Shown in pieces: positions 1-7,660 of a stretch of DNA of 13,287 nt (the first letter of the stretch is position 1; each line of letters begins with the position of its first letter). A program made the translations under genes and the position numbers. Origin of the DNA: CAZTBB01 sp964611755. GTDB lineage: Bacteria; Pseudomonadota; Alphaproteobacteria; Micavibrionales; Micavibrionaceae. Location: the NCBI GenBank assembly GCA_964611755.1, contig CAZTBB010000051.1, positions 1 to 13,287 on the forward strand, read 5' to 3'. The notes below the pieces were generated by a model. That model was not told the origin of the DNA, did no database searches, and was given only the letters and a program-made list of their open reading frames with translations.

Positions 1-1
1 G

Positions 2-1033
2 ATGAAATTTTTAGATCAGGCAAAAATATATTTAAAAAGCGGTGATGGCGGCCCGGGCTGTACATCGTTTCGCCGTGAAAAATATATTGAGTTTGGCGGC
101 CCTGATGGTGGTAATGGCGGCCGCGGCGGTGATGTTATTTTCGAAGTCGTTGATGATCTCAATACATTGATTGATTTCCGCTATCAGCAACATTTCAAAG
201 CCAAGAATGGTCAGCATGGCATGGGGCGGGACCGATCTGGCGCAAAGGGTGATGATTGTGTTATCCGGATTCCGGTTGGAACAGAGTTGTTGGATGAAGA
301 TAAAGAGACGATTCTTGCAGATTTTACCGAGAGTGGCGAGCGCATTACCTTTCTTAAGGGTGGTGATGGCGGTTTTGGAAATGCTCATTACAAAAGCTCT
401 ACCAACCAGGCACCGCGCAAACATACGCCGGGTTGGCCAGGCCAGGAAATGGGGATCTGGCTTCGCTTGAAACTGATTGCGGATGCAGGCTTGGTTGGCC
501 TTCCCAATGCAGGTAAATCAACATTTCTTTCCGCCTGTACCAATGCCAAGCCTAAAATAGCTGATTATCCCTTCACAACATTGCACCCTAATTTGGGGGT
601 TGTAAAAGCCGGTGAGAAAGAATTTGTTCTGGCTGATATTCCAGGGCTTATTGAAGGGGCGCACGAAGGTCATGGGCTTGGTGATCGTTTTCTAGGCCAT
701 GTCGAGCGAACAAATGTGCTCTTACACCTTATTGATTCAACGCAAGATGATTTGGTTGATGCCTATAAGACCATTCGTAATGAATTACAGGAGTATGGAC
801 ACGGCCTTGGCAATAAGGACGAGATTATAGCGATCAATAAAGTTGATGCTATAGGGCCGGAATTGGCGGCAGATCAAGCAAAACCGCTTGAGGATTTAAC
901 AGGGCAAAAAATACATTACATCTCAGCCGTTTCCGGTGAGGGTGTAAAGGATGTCTTGTTTGAAATTTCCTCACATATCCAAAGAAAACGCGAGCAAGAG
1001 AAGCCTCAGGATGACAGCTACGCAAGCGAGTGA
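2..1033 (+). CDS. obgE: Obg/CgtA family GTPase
   Basis: Ribosome-associated GTPase acting in 50S subunit maturation and linked in the family to stress and cell-cycle control. The 343-residue protein opens with the glycine-rich Obg fold (about residues 1-158, with many GGxGG turns and the FRREKY segment). The G domain follows: P-loop GLPNAGKST at 166-174, the DYPFTT switch region, DIPG at 212-215, NKVD at 279-282 and SAVSG at 308-312. After the G domain only a short charged tail remains, so the OCT domain of some Gram-positive Obg proteins is absent. The length is close to that of other alphaproteobacterial CgtA proteins. The ATG begins at base 2, so the ribosome binding site and promoter lie outside the window. 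The end overlaps the proB start by 23 bases, suggesting translational coupling. Family assignment is secure. Confidence 0.97.
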   Translation: MKFLDQAKIYLKSGDGGPGCTSFRREKYIEFGGPDGGNGGRGGDVIFEVVDDLNTLIDFRYQQHFKAKNGQHGMGRDRSGAKGDDCVIRIPVGTELLDEDKETILADFTESGERITFLKGGDGGFGNAHYKSSTNQAPRKHTPGWPGQEMGIWLRLKLIADAGLVGLPNAGKSTFLSACTNAKPKIADYPFTTLHPNLGVVKAGEKEFVLADIPGLIEGAHEGHGLGDRFLGHVERTNVLLHLIDSTQDDLVDAYKTIRNELQEYGHGLGNKDEIIAINKVDAIGPELAADQAKPLEDLTGQKIHYISAVSGEGVKDVLFEISSHIQRKREQEKPQDDSYASE

Positions 1034-2168
1034 CGTTCTTCAACGTGCAAAAAGAATTATCATTAAGATCGGCTCTGCCCTGATAGCTGAGCCCGGTTCG
1101 GATAAAATTCGTGGTGGTTGGTTTCGAGCACTCAGTGAAGATATCGCGCTTTTAAAGGAACAAGGCAAAGAGATTATCATCGTCTCATCGGGTGGCGTGG
1201 CACTCGGGCGAAAGACGCTTGGTATATCCTTGGATACACCCCCCTCCTCTATTCCATTGGAACAAAAACAAGCCGCCTCTTCGATTGGTCAATTTCACAT
1301 GTATGCCGCCTATCACAATGTTCTTAAAGTTCGCGACATCCCAACCGCGCAGATTCTTTTGACGCTCAGTGAGACTGAAAACAGGCGTATGCACCTTAAT
1401 GCGCGTGAGACAATGATGACTTTGTTGGAAAAAAATGTTGTCCCGATCATCAATGAAAATGACACCGTATCAACGGAAGAGATTCGCTTTGGTGACAATG
1501 ACCGGCTGGCTGTTCGTGTTGCACAGATGATGGATGCCGATGTTGTTGTCCTCTTCTCTACAATTGATGGTCTTTATACAGATAACCCGTCACATAACGC
1601 GCAAGCTGAGCATATTCCCTTTATAGATGAGATTACAGAGCAGCATATTAAAATGGCTGGCGATGCTATTCCCGGATTATCAACCGGCGGCATGAAAAGC
1701 AAAATTGAAGCGGCTCAGAATGCCTTAAAGACAGGTATAACATTAATTATCACTGATGGGGTGCAGGATCATTGTCTTGGCAAGGCCGTATTTACCCCGG
1801 AAAAGCGGTCTACAGTTTTTATGGCAGATCCGGCGATGAGAGCCAATGCCCGCAAACGATGGATTGGTGCCCATATGAGCCCGAAAGGCCAGATTATAAT
1901 TGATGATGGTGCAAGCAAAGCGCTTCAAAGCGGTAAAAGTTTATTGCCCGTTGGTGTTACTGAAACTATTGGGAATTTTGATCGCGGCGATGTGGTCGAA
2001 ATAGTCGACCAAAAATCAAAAAAGCTGGCTCTTGGCATTGTAAGCTATAATTTCACCGATGCCAGAAGCGTTATTGGTAAAACCTCCAGCGATAATAAAA
2101 AAGAAGTTGATTTTTATGGTCGTGAAGAACTCATCCATCGTAACGATATGGTCTTGCTCGGCTCGTAA
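1011..2168 (+). CDS. proB: Glutamate 5-kinase with PUA domain
   Basis: Phosphorylates L-glutamate with ATP to glutamyl 5-phosphate, the first and feedback-controlled step of proline synthesis, in the cytoplasm. With the ATG at 1011 the protein has 385 residues. It shows an amino-acid-kinase fold with KIGS at 19-22, the SSGGVALG segment, INENDT at 147-152, FGDNDRLA at 160-167 and STGGMKSK at 224-231. A C-terminal part from about residue 280 matches the position of the PUA domain of ProB. The frame stays open upstream to an ATG at 951, but those 20 extra residues are an out-of-frame reading of obgE, and homology to kinases begins at KRIIIKIGS. I therefore prefer 1011, which has a weak purine-rich AAGAGAAG about 8 bases upstream. 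The next gene is pepN; proA, often adjacent in this class, is not in the window. Confidence 0.95.
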   Translation: MTATQASDVLQRAKRIIIKIGSALIAEPGSDKIRGGWFRALSEDIALLKEQGKEIIIVSSGGVALGRKTLGISLDTPPSSIPLEQKQAASSIGQFHMYAAYHNVLKVRDIPTAQILLTLSETENRRMHLNARETMMTLLEKNVVPIINENDTVSTEEIRFGDNDRLAVRVAQMMDADVVVLFSTIDGLYTDNPSHNAQAEHIPFIDEITEQHIKMAGDAIPGLSTGGMKSKIEAAQNALKTGITLIITDGVQDHCLGKAVFTPEKRSTVFMADPAMRANARKRWIGAHMSPKGQIIIDDGASKALQSGKSLLPVGVTETIGNFDRGDVVEIVDQKSKKLALGIVSYNFTDARSVIGKTSSDNKKEVDFYGREELIHRNDMVLLGS

Positions 2169-2189
2169 ACTCGTGACACTCTATTGGTC

Positions 2190-4784
2190 ATGAGAACCGA
2201 TACACCTAAAACAATATATCTTAAGGATTATAAGCCCTATCCCTTCACTGTTCAGCATGTTGATCTGGATGTCCAGATCTATGAGGGGAAAACAATTGTT
2301 ACAGCCAAAACGCGCTACAAATCATCTTCTGGTGGCGGCGAAGATTTAATTTTGAATGGTGAAGCGCTGAAATTACTGTCTTTCAAAAAGGATGGTCAAG
2401 ATGCTAAGCCCGATATTCAGGGCGATCTTCTTATTCTTGATAATCCCGGCGATGAATTTGAATTAGAGATCGTCACAGAAATTGAACCGGAAAAGAACAC
2501 GCGTCTCGAGGGGCTTTATCAATCGGGCGGGATTTACTGCACGCAATGTGAAGCTGAAGGCTTTCGCCGTATAACCTATTACCCAGATCGGCCGGATGTT
2601 CTGGCAACATATACAGTGCGCGTAGAGGGTGATAAAGAAAGCCTTCCTGTTCTGTTGTCGAATGGTGAGCTGGAAGCATCCGGTGATACAGATAACGGAC
2701 GGCATTATACACTTTGGAATGATACCACGCCCAAGCCCTGTTATCTCTTTGCTTTGGTGGCCGGAAAACTCAATAAGATTCAAGATAGATTCACAACGAT
2801 GTCAGGAAAAGATGTCGATCTGCTTATCTATGTTCGGCCTGGTGATGAAACACAATGTGATCATGCCATGGATTCACTCAAACGCTCCATGAAATGGGAT
2901 GAAGATGTGTATGGCCGTGAATATCAATACTCTTTGTTTAACATTGTTGCCGTCAGTGATTTCAATATGGGCGCGATGGAAAACACATCACTCAACATCT
3001 TTAACACCGCTCTTGTTCTAGCCCATCAGGATACGGCAACCGATGCTGATTTTATGCGCGTTGAAGGCGTTATTGCCCATGAGTATTTCCACAACTGGTC
3101 CGGCAATCGTGTGACATGCCGTGATTGGTTTCAATTATCCCTCAAAGAGGGTTTGACTGTTTTCAGGGATCAGGAATTTTCGGCCGACACACATTCACGA
3201 GCCGTGCAGCGCATTGATGATGTTCAACTCCTAAGGCGCATGCAATTCCCAGAGGATGCGGGGCCACTTGCCCACCCTATTCGTCCGGATAATTATATCG
3301 AGATCAATAATTTTTACACAATGACCGTCTATGAAAAAGGGGCGGAAGTTATTCGTATGATCCGCACGCTTTTAGGGCCGGAGAATTACCGTAAAGGCAC
3401 AGACCTTTATTTTGAGCGTCATGATGGGCAGGCTGTTACCTGTGATGATTTTGTTCAAGCCATGCAAGATGCCAGCGGCGTTGACCTCTCTCAGTTCAAG
3501 TTGTGGTATTCGCAGGCCGGGACACCGCGGATCACATTTTCAGGGCTCTATAACCCGGAAAAACAAGAATATGTGATGACCTTCTCCCAAGACATTCCTG
3601 ATACACCGGGGCAAAGCAATAAGAAGCCCATGCATATTCCGATTGCCGTTGGTCTTATTGATCGGGATGGCAACGATCTCATTGGCACAGAAGTGTTGCA
3701 TCTTAGAGAACAAACACAGGATTTTGTGTTCAGCGATATTTCTTCTGAGCCTATTCCATCGGTTCTTCGCAATTTTTCCGCCCCTGTCATTTTGAAACAC
3801 GACCTTGATGAAGAGCAGATGAACTTTATCCGCCAGCATGATAGTGATGGGTTTAATCGCTGGGAGGCCGGCCAAGTTATTGCCGCCAAAGCCATTCATC
3901 ATATGCTTGATAATGGTGAAAAAAATCCACCCGATAGTTTTATTAACGGTCTCTCCCCTATTGTAGACAAGGCATTGGACAAAGAAGCTGATAAAGCGCT
4001 CTGTGCACGGGCACTGCAATTGCCTGATATGTCCAGCTTAATCCAGCAAAGAGAGTTGGCCGATCCTGTAGCAATTTATAAGGCACGCCAGAAGGCACTC
4101 GCAGCTATTAAGCGTGAATACCGCAAGCCTTTGGAAACCATTTACAAAGAAAATGAGGATAAAGGGTCTTTCTCGATTACTGCCGATGCGGTAGCCAAGC
4201 GCACATTGCGGAATACGGCTCTTTTGATACTAACATCAACTTATGGGACAGGCTGCGCGAAGCGCGCCAAAAAACATTATCTGGCTGCGGATAATATGAC
4301 CGACCGCATTGCTGCACTCGCCAGTTTGGCTCCCAATAAAAATCCTGAGCATCAAGAGATATTTGATGCATTTTACGAGCGTTATAAAGATTATCCGCTT
4401 GTAATTGATAAATGGTTTGCACTGCAGGCTGCTGCGCCCCGCGATGATAGCCTGAGGATACTGCATAAACTACGTGAGCACCCGGATTTTAATATTAAAA
4501 ATCCAAACCGCGTACGCTCTTTATTTGGTAGTTTTGCTATGCATAACGAGCTGGGTTTTCATGCAAAAGATGGGTCCGGTTATACATTTTTGGCGGAGGG
4601 TATAAAAAAGCTTAACGGGATTAATCCACAAATTGCAGCAAGGCTTCTAAATCCATTTAGAAGCTGGCGCCAATATAGTGTGGATCGTCAGGAATTAATG
4701 AAGCAGGCTCTTGAAGATATTCTTACCATAAAAAATATATCACCAGACGTTTTTGAAGTTGCAAAGAAAAGTCTTGATGGCTAA
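2190..4784 (+). CDS. pepN: Aminopeptidase N (M1 family)
   Basis: Zinc metallo-aminopeptidase that removes N-terminal residues from peptides in the cytoplasm, part of general peptide turnover. The 864-residue length is near that of E. coli PepN (870). The exopeptidase motif GAMEN is at 261-265. The zinc site is HEYFH at 297-301 with the third ligand E320 (HExxH-18-E), and the transition-state tyrosine Y381 lies in TVYEKG. With the ATG at 2190 these numbers coincide with the E. coli residues, which supports this start over the TTG two codons earlier. The C-terminal half fits the DUF3458 and helical domains of the gamma-proteobacterial-type PepN. No clear Shine-Dalgarno sequence lies in the 21-base gap after proB, so coupling to proB is plausible. 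A perfect 10-base inverted repeat near the 3' end is listed separately. Confidence 0.97.
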   Translation: MRTDTPKTIYLKDYKPYPFTVQHVDLDVQIYEGKTIVTAKTRYKSSSGGGEDLILNGEALKLLSFKKDGQDAKPDIQGDLLILDNPGDEFELEIVTEIEPEKNTRLEGLYQSGGIYCTQCEAEGFRRITYYPDRPDVLATYTVRVEGDKESLPVLLSNGELEASGDTDNGRHYTLWNDTTPKPCYLFALVAGKLNKIQDRFTTMSGKDVDLLIYVRPGDETQCDHAMDSLKRSMKWDEDVYGREYQYSLFNIVAVSDFNMGAMENTSLNIFNTALVLAHQDTATDADFMRVEGVIAHEYFHNWSGNRVTCRDWFQLSLKEGLTVFRDQEFSADTHSRAVQRIDDVQLLRRMQFPEDAGPLAHPIRPDNYIEINNFYTMTVYEKGAEVIRMIRTLLGPENYRKGTDLYFERHDGQAVTCDDFVQAMQDASGVDLSQFKLWYSQAGTPRITFSGLYNPEKQEYVMTFSQDIPDTPGQSNKKPMHIPIAVGLIDRDGNDLIGTEVLHLREQTQDFVFSDISSEPIPSVLRNFSAPVILKHDLDEEQMNFIRQHDSDGFNRWEAGQVIAAKAIHHMLDNGEKNPPDSFINGLSPIVDKALDKEADKALCARALQLPDMSSLIQQRELADPVAIYKARQKALAAIKREYRKPLETIYKENEDKGSFSITADAVAKRTLRNTALLILTSTYGTGCAKRAKKHYLAADNMTDRIAALASLAPNKNPEHQEIFDAFYERYKDYPLVIDKWFALQAAAPRDDSLRILHKLREHPDFNIKNPNRVRSLFGSFAMHNELGFHAKDGSGYTFLAEGIKKLNGINPQIAARLLNPFRSWRQYSVDRQELMKQALEDILTIKNISPDVFEVAKKSLDG
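4643..4664. repeat. Perfect 10-bp inverted repeat inside pepN
   Basis: Ten-base arms, GCTTCTAAAT and its exact reverse complement ATTTAGAAGC, are separated by only CC. The repeat lies in codons for the ARLLNPFRSW segment of PepN, about 120 bases before the stop. No T-run follows on either strand, so it does not look like an intrinsic terminator. It may be chance, a protein-binding palindrome or an RNA hairpin. Confidence 0.6.
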
Positions 4785-4793
4785 TCTGCCAAC

Positions 4794-5756
4794 ATGTTGC
4801 CAGATGATTATATGTTAAAACAAGCGTTTGAGGGATTGGATCTTCAAGGCCTTTCTCCTGAAAAGCTCTACAGGTTGGCTCATTGTTCTGATGTGGTACT
4901 GGATGTGGATGACACATTTTATCCCATAGATAATTTGGCTCACCCGGATCAGCCGGGAATTCATGATCTCATTAAAAAGAATATTATCTCAAGATACAGA
5001 ACATCCCCGACGATTTTTAAGGAGGCTGTAGCTCAAAAATTAGCAAAGTATTCTTCCAATGAAATCAATGCCTTTAACCTGAGAGAACAAGATCTTGGTG
5101 TTGCTTTTCCAATCATTGTTCAAACCATAAAAGAACTGTTTCCCAATTATTTTTTTGAGTTACTGAATAACATGTATGGCGATTTTTATGAGGATCATAT
5201 TGCGCCGGATCCCGTTCTTGTTGCGGCGATCGAAGATGAATTTAAAAAGGCCGGTATGAATCTCTATCTTTGGACAAATGGCCCCTCCTCCAATGTTCAT
5301 GGCGAAGATATGCATGTTCAAAAAGTCTTGCGCCGTTTGGGATTCTCCGACGTAACAATTGAGGCTTTGAAGGATAATACCTATGATTTGATAAAATCAA
5401 CGCAAGATGGATTTGGTAAACCCGATGAAGAAAACTGGGAGAAAATGTTGGATATGATTACCGGTGATCATAAAATCTACAACTTCACGCATGTCCTTGT
5501 TGTAGATGATGGCATAAAGAACCTTGCCTATCCACGGAGTTTGAGCCATCAAGCGTTATGGATACAGGGCTCAGAGAAAAAACCACCATCGCAAAGTGAT
5601 TTGGACGATGCGCAGGAGCTCGGGATTACGCGGATTAAAGATTTAGGATCTACTCTTCATTTAATTGCGGAGGTAAGGATCCGATTAAAGGAGCTTAAAC
5701 TGTTAAGTTCGCCTATTCGTGACTATGATGCTTTAAAACTTCAAGACGGTCCTTGA
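4794..5756 (+). CDS. HAD-superfamily hydrolase, pyrimidine 5'-nucleotidase-like
   Basis: Probable magnesium-dependent phosphatase of the haloacid dehalogenase superfamily, 320 residues, cytoplasmic (no signal peptide). All four HAD motifs are visible. Motif I is DVDDTFYP with nucleophile D37 and acid/base D39. Motif II is WTNGP at 160-164. The motif III lysine is probably K209 in GFGKPDE, and motif IV is VDDG with D238 and D239. The DxDxTxYP start and the TNG followed by a VQKVLRRLGF stretch resemble pyrimidine 5'-nucleotidases of the Sdt1/phosphoglycolate-phosphatase-like group, which usually run about 220-240 residues. This protein has an N-terminal extension of about 30 residues and a longer C-terminus, so the substrate is uncertain. 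The start is 9 bases after the pepN stop with no good Shine-Dalgarno; a second in-frame ATG at 4812 is possible. Confidence 0.85.
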   Translation: MLPDDYMLKQAFEGLDLQGLSPEKLYRLAHCSDVVLDVDDTFYPIDNLAHPDQPGIHDLIKKNIISRYRTSPTIFKEAVAQKLAKYSSNEINAFNLREQDLGVAFPIIVQTIKELFPNYFFELLNNMYGDFYEDHIAPDPVLVAAIEDEFKKAGMNLYLWTNGPSSNVHGEDMHVQKVLRRLGFSDVTIEALKDNTYDLIKSTQDGFGKPDEENWEKMLDMITGDHKIYNFTHVLVVDDGIKNLAYPRSLSHQALWIQGSEKKPPSQSDLDDAQELGITRIKDLGSTLHLIAEVRIRLKELKLLSSPIRDYDALKLQDGP

Positions 5757-5757
5757 A

Positions 5758-5777
5758 CATGCTAAAAATTTTGCATG
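5758..5777. repeat. Imperfect palindrome spanning the rnhB start codon
   Basis: CATGC and GCATG arms flank an A/T-rich centre (TAAAAATTTT) that itself pairs partly (AAA with TTT). The palindrome begins just after the stop of the HAD gene (5754-5756) and ends with the ATG of rnhB (5775-5777), so it fills the intergenic gap. In mRNA it could form a weak hairpin that covers the start codon. No Shine-Dalgarno sequence is seen for rnhB. Confidence 0.5.
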
Positions 5778-6437
5778 CCGGATTTTTCTTTTGAACAAAA
5801 ATATCAGCAAAAAATATGCTTTGGCCTTGATGAGGTTGGTCGCGGCCCTCTGGTTGGTCCGGTCACGGCGGCATGCGTTTATGTACCAAAAGACAAACAG
5901 GATTTAAGCTTTTGGCTTGATGTAAAGGATAGCAAGAAAATTTCCAAACCTAAGCGCGCCCTGCTCTTTGATCTGATTACGGAGCATTGCCATTATGGCA
6001 TAGCCGAGGCCGGCATCGATGAAATAGCGGAGCATAATATTATCGGAGCATCTTATTTGGCCATGAGGCGTGCATATGAGAAATGCCTTCACTCTACAAG
6101 CCAGGATGATCATGAACGATTGGCCTTGATTGATGGGAAAGCCCCTCCTACTTCTTTTCCATGTCCTTTCGAGATGATTATCAAGGGTGATAATATATCC
6201 TCTTCAATTGCTGCTGCTTCTATACTGGCTAAAGTATCGCGTGATCGCCTGATGAGCAGTTATGCCGAGCAATATCCTCATTATGGCTGGGAAAGCAATT
6301 CAGGGTATCCAACCAAAGAACATTTAGATGCTATTGATGTATACGGTATTACAGAATTTCACCGCCCCTCTTATGGCCCGGTACAAAATTTTTTGCAGTA
6401 CGGCCAAACCCGCCGCCAGCTTGCTCTGGGAGTCTAA
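5775..6437 (+). CDS. rnhB: Ribonuclease HII
   Basis: Endonuclease that cuts RNA in RNA-DNA hybrids and 5' of single ribonucleotides misincorporated in DNA, starting their repair. The protein has 220 residues, within the usual range. The N-terminal signature GLDEVGRGPLVGPV contains D19 and E20. DSKK follows at 52-55, IDGK at 119-122 contributes D120, and the KGDNISSSIAAASILAKV segment (137-154) leads to RD with D157, completing the DEDD metal site. GYPTKEHLDA and the ITEFHRPSYGPV tail are also typical of the family. The start at 5775 leaves 18 bases after the HAD gene, and conserved sequence begins by residue 14, so a later start is excluded. The last codons contain a GAGTC site (6430) that begins the GANTC cluster in front of ccrM. 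Confidence 0.97.
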   Translation: MPDFSFEQKYQQKICFGLDEVGRGPLVGPVTAACVYVPKDKQDLSFWLDVKDSKKISKPKRALLFDLITEHCHYGIAEAGIDEIAEHNIIGASYLAMRRAYEKCLHSTSQDDHERLALIDGKAPPTSFPCPFEMIIKGDNISSSIAAASILAKVSRDRLMSSYAEQYPHYGWESNSGYPTKEHLDAIDVYGITEFHRPSYGPVQNFLQYGQTRRQLALGV

Positions 6438-6545
6438 AGAATCGTTTTAACAAATTGGATTCATTGACTGAATCACTTTTTTGTCTTGACCCGGAATCAA
6501 TTTTGACTCATGATTCGCCCTTACTTTCAAAACAGGAAAATACTA
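6438..6545 (+). promoter_or_regulatory. ccrM upstream region with a dense GANTC cluster
   Basis: This 108-base gap holds GANTC sites at 6439, 6458, 6470, 6494, 6505 and 6512. Two more lie just outside, at 6430 (end of rnhB) and 6551 (codons 2-4 of ccrM). A possible sigma-70-like promoter is TTGACC (6486-6491), 17 bases, CATGAT (6509-6514); its -10 overlaps the GATTC at 6512. Repeated units of GAATC followed one or two bases later by TTTT occur at 6439, 6470 and 6494, and TTGAC occurs at 6464, 6486 and 6503. A TTAAC at 6447 resembles one half of a CtrA box, but the second half seven bases on is GATT rather than TTAA, so CtrA control is only a weak suggestion. In Caulobacter, ccrM is cell-cycle controlled and GANTC sites in its promoter make it sensitive to methylation. 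A similar feedback here is inferred. Confidence 0.7.
6534..6539 (+). promoter_or_regulatory. Ribosome binding site that fixes the ccrM start
   Basis: AGGAAA lies about 6-8 bases before the ATG at 6546. This favours 6546 over the in-frame ATG at 6510, which has no purine-rich sequence in front and would add 12 residues read from promoter DNA. Confidence 0.75.
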
Positions 6546-7658
6546 ATGTCGAGTCAAAAAATATCTTTGCCCACAGATACAATTCTCAAAGGCGATTGTA
6601 TCACCCATATGCAATCTTTGCCCGATCAATCCCTTGATCTGATTTTTGCAGATCCGCCCTATAATCTGCAATTGGGTGGCGACTTGCATCGCCCGAATAA
6701 CTCCAAGGTTGATGCTGTTGACGATCATTGGGATCAATTTGAAAGCTTGAAATCATATGATGAATTTACACGCCAGTGGCTCGGTGAGGCTCACCGTTTG
6801 CTCAAGGATGATGGTGCAATATGGGTCATAGGCAGCTATCACAATGTTTTCCGTCTAGGAACAATTCTACAGGATTTAGGCTTCTGGATTTTGAATGATG
6901 TTATTTGGCGTAAATCGAATCCTATGCCGAATTTCCGTGGACGTCGCTTTACCAACGCGCATGAAACACTGATTTGGGCCGCTAAATCTGAAAAGTCTAA
7001 ATACCGCTTTAACTATGATGCTATGAAAAGCCTGAATGATGATTTGCAAATGCGCAGCGATTGGTATTTACCACTTTGTACCGGTAATGAGCGCCTCAAG
7101 AATGATGATGGGCAAAAAGCTCATCCAACGCAAAAGCCAGAGTCACTGCTGTATCGCGTTCTATTATCGTCTACACAAAAAGGTGATATTGTTCTCGACC
7201 CCTTCTTTGGCACAGGCACAACAGGCGCTGTGGCTAAGAAAATGGGACGCCATTTTATCGGTATCGAACGCGAGCAGGACTATATTGATGTGGCCAATGC
7301 ACGCTTAGAGGGCCTTAAACCACTCGATCAGCATGCCATGGAGCTGAAGCAAAAACGTGAGCAGCCTCGCGTACCATTCGGAACATTGGTTGAGCGCGGT
7401 CTTCTTAAGCCGGGGGCAATATTGCGTGATCCAAAAGACAAGCATCGTGTGAAGGTCTTTGCTGATGGAACCGTTATGGCACAGAATAAGATTAAACCTC
7501 TGCGCGGTTCTATTCATAAGGTTGGTGCCGAGCTTCAGAATGCTCCAAGCTGTAATGGATGGACATATTGGCATTACGAGGATGGACAGGATGTGAAGCC
7601 TCTGGACACACTCAGACAAATTATTCGTGATGATCTTCTGGTAACTCAGACCAATTAG
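6546..7658 (+). CDS. ccrM: CcrM-type GANTC adenine-N6 DNA methyltransferase
   Basis: Solitary (non-restriction) methyltransferase that transfers a methyl group from S-adenosylmethionine to the adenine of GANTC, usually late in the alphaproteobacterial cell cycle. From the ATG at 6546 the protein has 370 residues. The catalytic motif DPPY is at 36-39, followed by the NLQLGG loop. The AdoMet-binding motif (DPFFGTGTTG, 218-227) comes after it, the order of beta-class enzymes. AHPTQKPE precedes it. The C-terminal part from about residue 273 (VPFGTLVERG to the end, with GWTYWHYE) matches the DNA-binding extension typical of CcrM, also called the RAMA domain, and separates it from short HinfI-like enzymes. 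No endonuclease gene is nearby. The unusually GANTC-rich upstream region suggests autoregulation. folB follows after 2 bases and is probably co-transcribed. Confidence 0.97.
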   Translation: MSSQKISLPTDTILKGDCITHMQSLPDQSLDLIFADPPYNLQLGGDLHRPNNSKVDAVDDHWDQFESLKSYDEFTRQWLGEAHRLLKDDGAIWVIGSYHNVFRLGTILQDLGFWILNDVIWRKSNPMPNFRGRRFTNAHETLIWAAKSEKSKYRFNYDAMKSLNDDLQMRSDWYLPLCTGNERLKNDDGQKAHPTQKPESLLYRVLLSSTQKGDIVLDPFFGTGTTGAVAKKMGRHFIGIEREQDYIDVANARLEGLKPLDQHAMELKQKREQPRVPFGTLVERGLLKPGAILRDPKDKHRVKVFADGTVMAQNKIKPLRGSIHKVGAELQNAPSCNGWTYWHYEDGQDVKPLDTLRQIIRDDLLVTQTN

Positions 7659-7660
7659 AT

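Noticed and set aside
951..1010. N-terminal extension of ProB from an upstream in-frame ATG
   Set aside because: The 20 extra residues are a second-frame reading of obgE and lie before the start of kinase homology; the ATG at 1011 gives a normal ProB length.
1993..2011. TGGTCGA/TCGACCA hairpin in proB as a possible terminator
   Set aside because: It is followed by A-rich rather than T-rich sequence on + and lies within coding sequence well before the stop; on the minus strand the T-run is on the wrong side.
3540..4019. 159-residue open frame antisense to pepN
   Set aside because: It lies fully inside a secure pepN sequence, is composed of out-of-frame residues and resembles no family.
6447..6461. 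CtrA box before ccrM
   Set aside because: The first half TTAAC fits, but the second half at the correct spacing reads GATT, so only half a consensus is present; kept as a weak remark only.
6455..6637. 60-residue plus-strand open frame in front of and inside ccrM
   Set aside because: It starts in the promoter region with a non-standard start, overlaps the real ccrM frame and shows no family features.
6546..7658. Restriction-modification system around the methyltransferase
   Set aside because: No endonuclease gene is adjacent, the neighbours are housekeeping genes, and the C-terminal extension marks a solitary CcrM.
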